A program made the translations under genes and the position numbers. A stretch of 7,792 bases of DNA, from contig SKZP01000010.1 of assembly GCA_007127275.1 (NCBI GenBank), positions 1 to 7,792 of the forward strand, written 5' to 3'. Source of the stretch: Planctomycetota bacterium. GTDB lineage: Bacteria > Planctomycetota > UBA8742 > SKZP01. Numbering within the stretch: position 1 is the stretch's first letter; every line of letters starts with the position of its first letter. This document shows, in pieces, positions 6,201 through 7,792 of the stretch. A model generated the notes under the pieces. That model made no database searches, had not been told where the DNA came from, and saw nothing but the letters and a program-made list of their open reading frames with translations.

Positions 6201-6205
6201 CCTCC
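6201..6205 (-). promoter_or_regulatory. Ribosome binding site deciding the phosphorylase start
   Basis: A full GGAGG on the minus strand lies 9 bases before ATG 6191. It rules against the earlier in-frame starts at 6230 and 6311. Confidence 0.8.
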
Positions 6206-6246
6206 GAAGGTGGGGAGCCAAAGGGATCATCAAGGCGCGAAACGAG

Positions 6247-6286
6247 CACGAGCACCCCACCGTAGTGAGGTGCTCGTGACTGTCAA
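6247..6286 (-). promoter_or_regulatory. Perfect -35 box and operator-like palindrome upstream of the phosphorylase
   Basis: On the minus strand TTGACA (6286-6281) is a perfect -35 box, but the best -10 at 16 bases spacing is TACGGT, only three of six. Overlapping the spacer and the -10 is a strong palindrome: CACGAGCACC (6247-6256) pairs with GGTGCTCGTG (6269-6278), and CAC/GTG continues past one C/A mismatch to a CGTA loop. It could be an operator or a leader hairpin. No T-tract follows, so a terminator is unlikely. A start near 6252 would leave a leader of about 60 bases. Confidence 0.4.
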
Positions 6287-6552
6287 CGCCGCGCGTGGCG
6301 GCGATCGACATCTTTTACATCACCGTTTCGCTCGGTGGCTGGTACGCACGTGGTCGCGCCGTGAATTCGCGCAGCATACGCCACGCCGATGCACGGCCAT
6401 TTCTCTCCTAGCATCGACGCATGCGACCGGCAAGGGGGCGTCCGTCTTTTGTTGCAGTAAGGAAGCCAGCCTCGCAGAATCACCTGCGTCGGTCGGATAC
6501 CCGTGCCACGCTGCGTTCTTGCGACCCAACGAAGCCGGCGGCACCCCCGACA
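6287..6552. other. Divergent intergenic region, no gene found
   Basis: This is the middle of the 466-bp gap between the divergent phosphorylase and YchF-like genes. Open frames run through it on both strands, but none gives a recognisable product or has a convincing start. I see no tRNA, rRNA or repeat. It may hold promoter or regulator sites for the plus-strand gene that I cannot pin down. Confidence 0.5.
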
Positions 6553-6644
6553 AGGTTCGGACATTGCCGGCGAGTGCCTCGCAACGTACCGTACCGGCCA
6601 CCTCGTCTCGTCCTTGTATGAAGTAGGCACCGTGGTCCGAACCT
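6553..6644 (+). promoter_or_regulatory. Possible structured 5' leader of the YchF-like gene
   Basis: AGGTTCGGAC (6553-6562) and GTCCGAACCT (6635-6644) are a perfect 10-bp inverted repeat enclosing 72 bases. The right arm directly abuts the GGTGAG ribosome binding site (6645-6650). Inside, GCCGG (6566-6570) can pair with CCGGC, and CGAG-TGC-CTCG forms a small hairpin. A weak sigma-70 candidate, TTGCCG (6564-6569), 17 bases, TACCGT (6587-6592), lies inside it. If that is the real promoter, the left arm is not transcribed and the repeat acts as DNA, if at all. Confidence 0.3.
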
Positions 6645-6650
6645 GGTGAG
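6645..6650 (+). promoter_or_regulatory. Ribosome binding site deciding the YchF-like start
   Basis: GGTGAG lies 7 bases before ATG 6658 and overlaps the alternative in-frame GTG at 6646, which has no comparable site of its own. ATG 6658 gives the family-typical N-terminus MKIALVG. Confidence 0.6.
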
Positions 6651-6657
6651 CACGTTC

Positions 6658-7707
6658 ATGAAGATTGCACTCGTGGGGCCGCCGTTGAGCGGCAAGACTT
6701 CGCTGTTCCAGGCCGTTACCGGAAGCGAGCCCGACCCGGCCCGTTATCACGGCGCAAAACCGCAGCCGGGCATGGTGACCGTGCCGGACGAGCGGCTCGA
6801 CCAATTGGCGGCGTATCACAACCCGAAGAAGCTCACCCACGCGCAACTGGAAATCCTCGACTTTGCGGGGATCGAGCCGGGGGCGCGTACCGAGAATATC
6901 AAGCAGGTCTTCGCCGCCATGCGCGAAGCGGACGCGCTGCTCGTCGTGCTCTCCGCGTTCGACGGCGAGAGCTCGGAGGCCATCGGCGCGCAGTGGACGA
7001 GCATGCAAAGCGAGATTCTCTTCGCCGACCTCGAGGTGATGGAGAAGCGGATTGAAAAGCTCGCTGCGAATGTCAACAAGCCGACGAAGACGCAGGAGCA
7101 GGACAAGAAAGAGCTCGCCGTGCTGCGCAAGATCCGCGCGCATGTGGAGGAGCACGAAACCTGGCAAGGGCTCGACCTGGACGACGTGGAAGAAAAGGCC
7201 GTGCGTGGCTTCCGTTTTCTGATGCAGAAGCCGCTGGTGCCGGTGATCAATGCGGACGAGCCCGGCCGCGTCGACCCGGCGGAGGCGTTACCCGCAGAGG
7301 CGGCGGCGCGGGCGCTTGTGCTCAACGCGGAGGTGGAGCGCGAGGTGAGCCAGTTGCCCCCGGAGGAGCGGCGCGACTTCCTCGCGGAGTTCGGCATTGC
7401 GGAGCCGGCCGGGCCGCGCGTGATCCGTGCGGCATACGAGGCGCTCGGCTTGATCAGTTTCTTCACCGTTGGCGAAGACGAGTGCCGCGCCTGGACGGTG
7501 GAGAAAGGGGCGAACGCGGTGACCGCCGCCGGCAAGATCCACAGCGACCTCGCCCGGGGCTTCATCCGCGCGGAGACGTACCACTACGACGACTTCGCCG
7601 AACTGGACGACGAAAAGACCATCAAAGCAAAAGGCCGCCTCCGCCTGGAGGGGAAGGAATATACCGTGAAAGACGGCGACATCATGAACATTCGCTTCTC
7701 CGTTTGA
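6658..7707 (+). CDS. YchF/Obg-type P-loop NTPase with DUF933 C-terminal domain, divergent
   Basis: The 349-residue product is close to the usual YchF length of about 363. YchF is a ribosome-associated, ATP-preferring member of the Obg GTPase group, linked to translation and stress responses. The P-loop is GPPLSGKT (7-14) in place of the usual GxPNVGKS. The G3 motif is DFAG (68-71). The G4 motif is NADE (198-201), with the NxxE form that goes with ATP preference in YchF rather than NKxD. A charged helical insert (about 125-185) precedes G4, as in YchF. The C-terminal domain is very typical: GLISFFTVGEDECRAWTVEKG (264-284), AAGKIHSDLARGFIRAE (290-306), then EGKEYTVKDGDIMNIRFSV at the end. The glycine-rich KGASKGEGLGN stretch that normally follows DIAGL is missing; IEPGARTENIKQVF stands there. 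This may be a clade-specific paralog; whether canonical YchF also exists in the genome cannot be seen. Confidence 0.95.
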   Translation: MKIALVGPPLSGKTSLFQAVTGSEPDPARYHGAKPQPGMVTVPDERLDQLAAYHNPKKLTHAQLEILDFAGIEPGARTENIKQVFAAMREADALLVVLSAFDGESSEAIGAQWTSMQSEILFADLEVMEKRIEKLAANVNKPTKTQEQDKKELAVLRKIRAHVEEHETWQGLDLDDVEEKAVRGFRFLMQKPLVPVINADEPGRVDPAEALPAEAAARALVLNAEVEREVSQLPPEERRDFLAEFGIAEPAGPRVIRAAYEALGLISFFTVGEDECRAWTVEKGANAVTAAGKIHSDLARGFIRAETYHYDDFAELDDEKTIKAKGRLRLEGKEYTVKDGDIMNIRFSV

Positions 7708-7769
7708 GGAACGGATTTTGCGCGGCGGGGGCGAAGCACGAACGGAGAGAGATTGCCTTTCTACTCTTG

Positions 7770-7789
7770 AGCACCGTCCGGTGGCTTTT
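7770..7789 (+). terminator. Weak terminator candidate after the YchF-like gene
   Basis: CACC (7772-7775) pairs with GGTG (7780-7783) around GTCC, and AG/CT extends the stem past a bulged G. A run of four T (7786-7789) follows on the plus strand. The stem is short, so this is tentative. Confidence 0.3.
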
Positions 7790-7792
7790 CCC

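Noticed and set aside
5122..6255. Minus-strand open frame (377 codons) overlapping the phosphorylase
   Set aside because: It is the alternative frame of a confidently identified gene and continues into the repeat copy; composition is Arg/Pro-rich with no domain.
6553..6562. TTCG-containing block as a possible tRNA T-loop
   Set aside because: No matching acceptor, D-arm or anticodon arm could be built around it; it is explained better by the inverted repeat with 6635-6644.
6283..7167. Minus-strand open frame opposite the YchF-like gene and its upstream region
   Set aside because: Most of it is antisense to a clear YchF-family gene and nothing in its translation is recognisable.

Overview
The window is GC-rich chromosomal bacterial DNA. 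It holds five convincing protein genes, sparse intergenic regulation, and one unusual repeat-filled gap. The gene mix suggests a Planctomycetota or other PVC-type bacterium: two putative lipoproteins with unfamiliar architectures, a large orphan membrane protein, and a divergent YchF-like P-loop protein with a DUF933-type C-terminus. That placement is an inference from protein style; no rRNA or other marker gene is present.

Layout. (1) 111-1949 (+) is a polytopic membrane protein of unknown function with a conserved-looking soluble C-terminal half. (2) It converges on 2108-3079 (-), a probable lipoprotein with a UlaG-like metallo-beta-lactamase core whose metal-binding motif is degraded. A hairpin with a U-tract (1995-2037) sits between them and should terminate the minus-strand transcript. 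(3) 3322-4707 (-) is a larger putative lipoprotein with helical, TPR-like segments around a small beta-rich, Sm-like segment. The 240-bp gap below it carries strong palindromes and a possible sigma-54 promoter for the MBL-like gene. (4) 4708-5444 has no credible gene. It holds two diverged copies of a ~136-bp element with terminal inverted repeats, a degenerate extra end, and a REP-like hairpin that also occurs at 3242-3272. (5) 5445-6191 (-) is a nucleoside phosphorylase of the MTA phosphorylase/PNP family. (6) Across a 466-bp divergent gap with an operator-like palindrome and a 10-bp inverted repeat abutting the ribosome binding site, 6658-7707 (+) encodes the YchF-like ATPase/GTPase. A weak terminator candidate follows.

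The genes do not form one pathway. The two putative lipoproteins are co-oriented and may share transcription, though the 242-bp spacer with palindromes argues for at least partly separate units. The phosphorylase and the YchF-like gene are divergent housekeeping-type genes. The most distinctive feature is the repeat-built intergenic region 4737-5424; the most distinctive proteins are the motif-degraded MBL lipoprotein and the orphan membrane protein.
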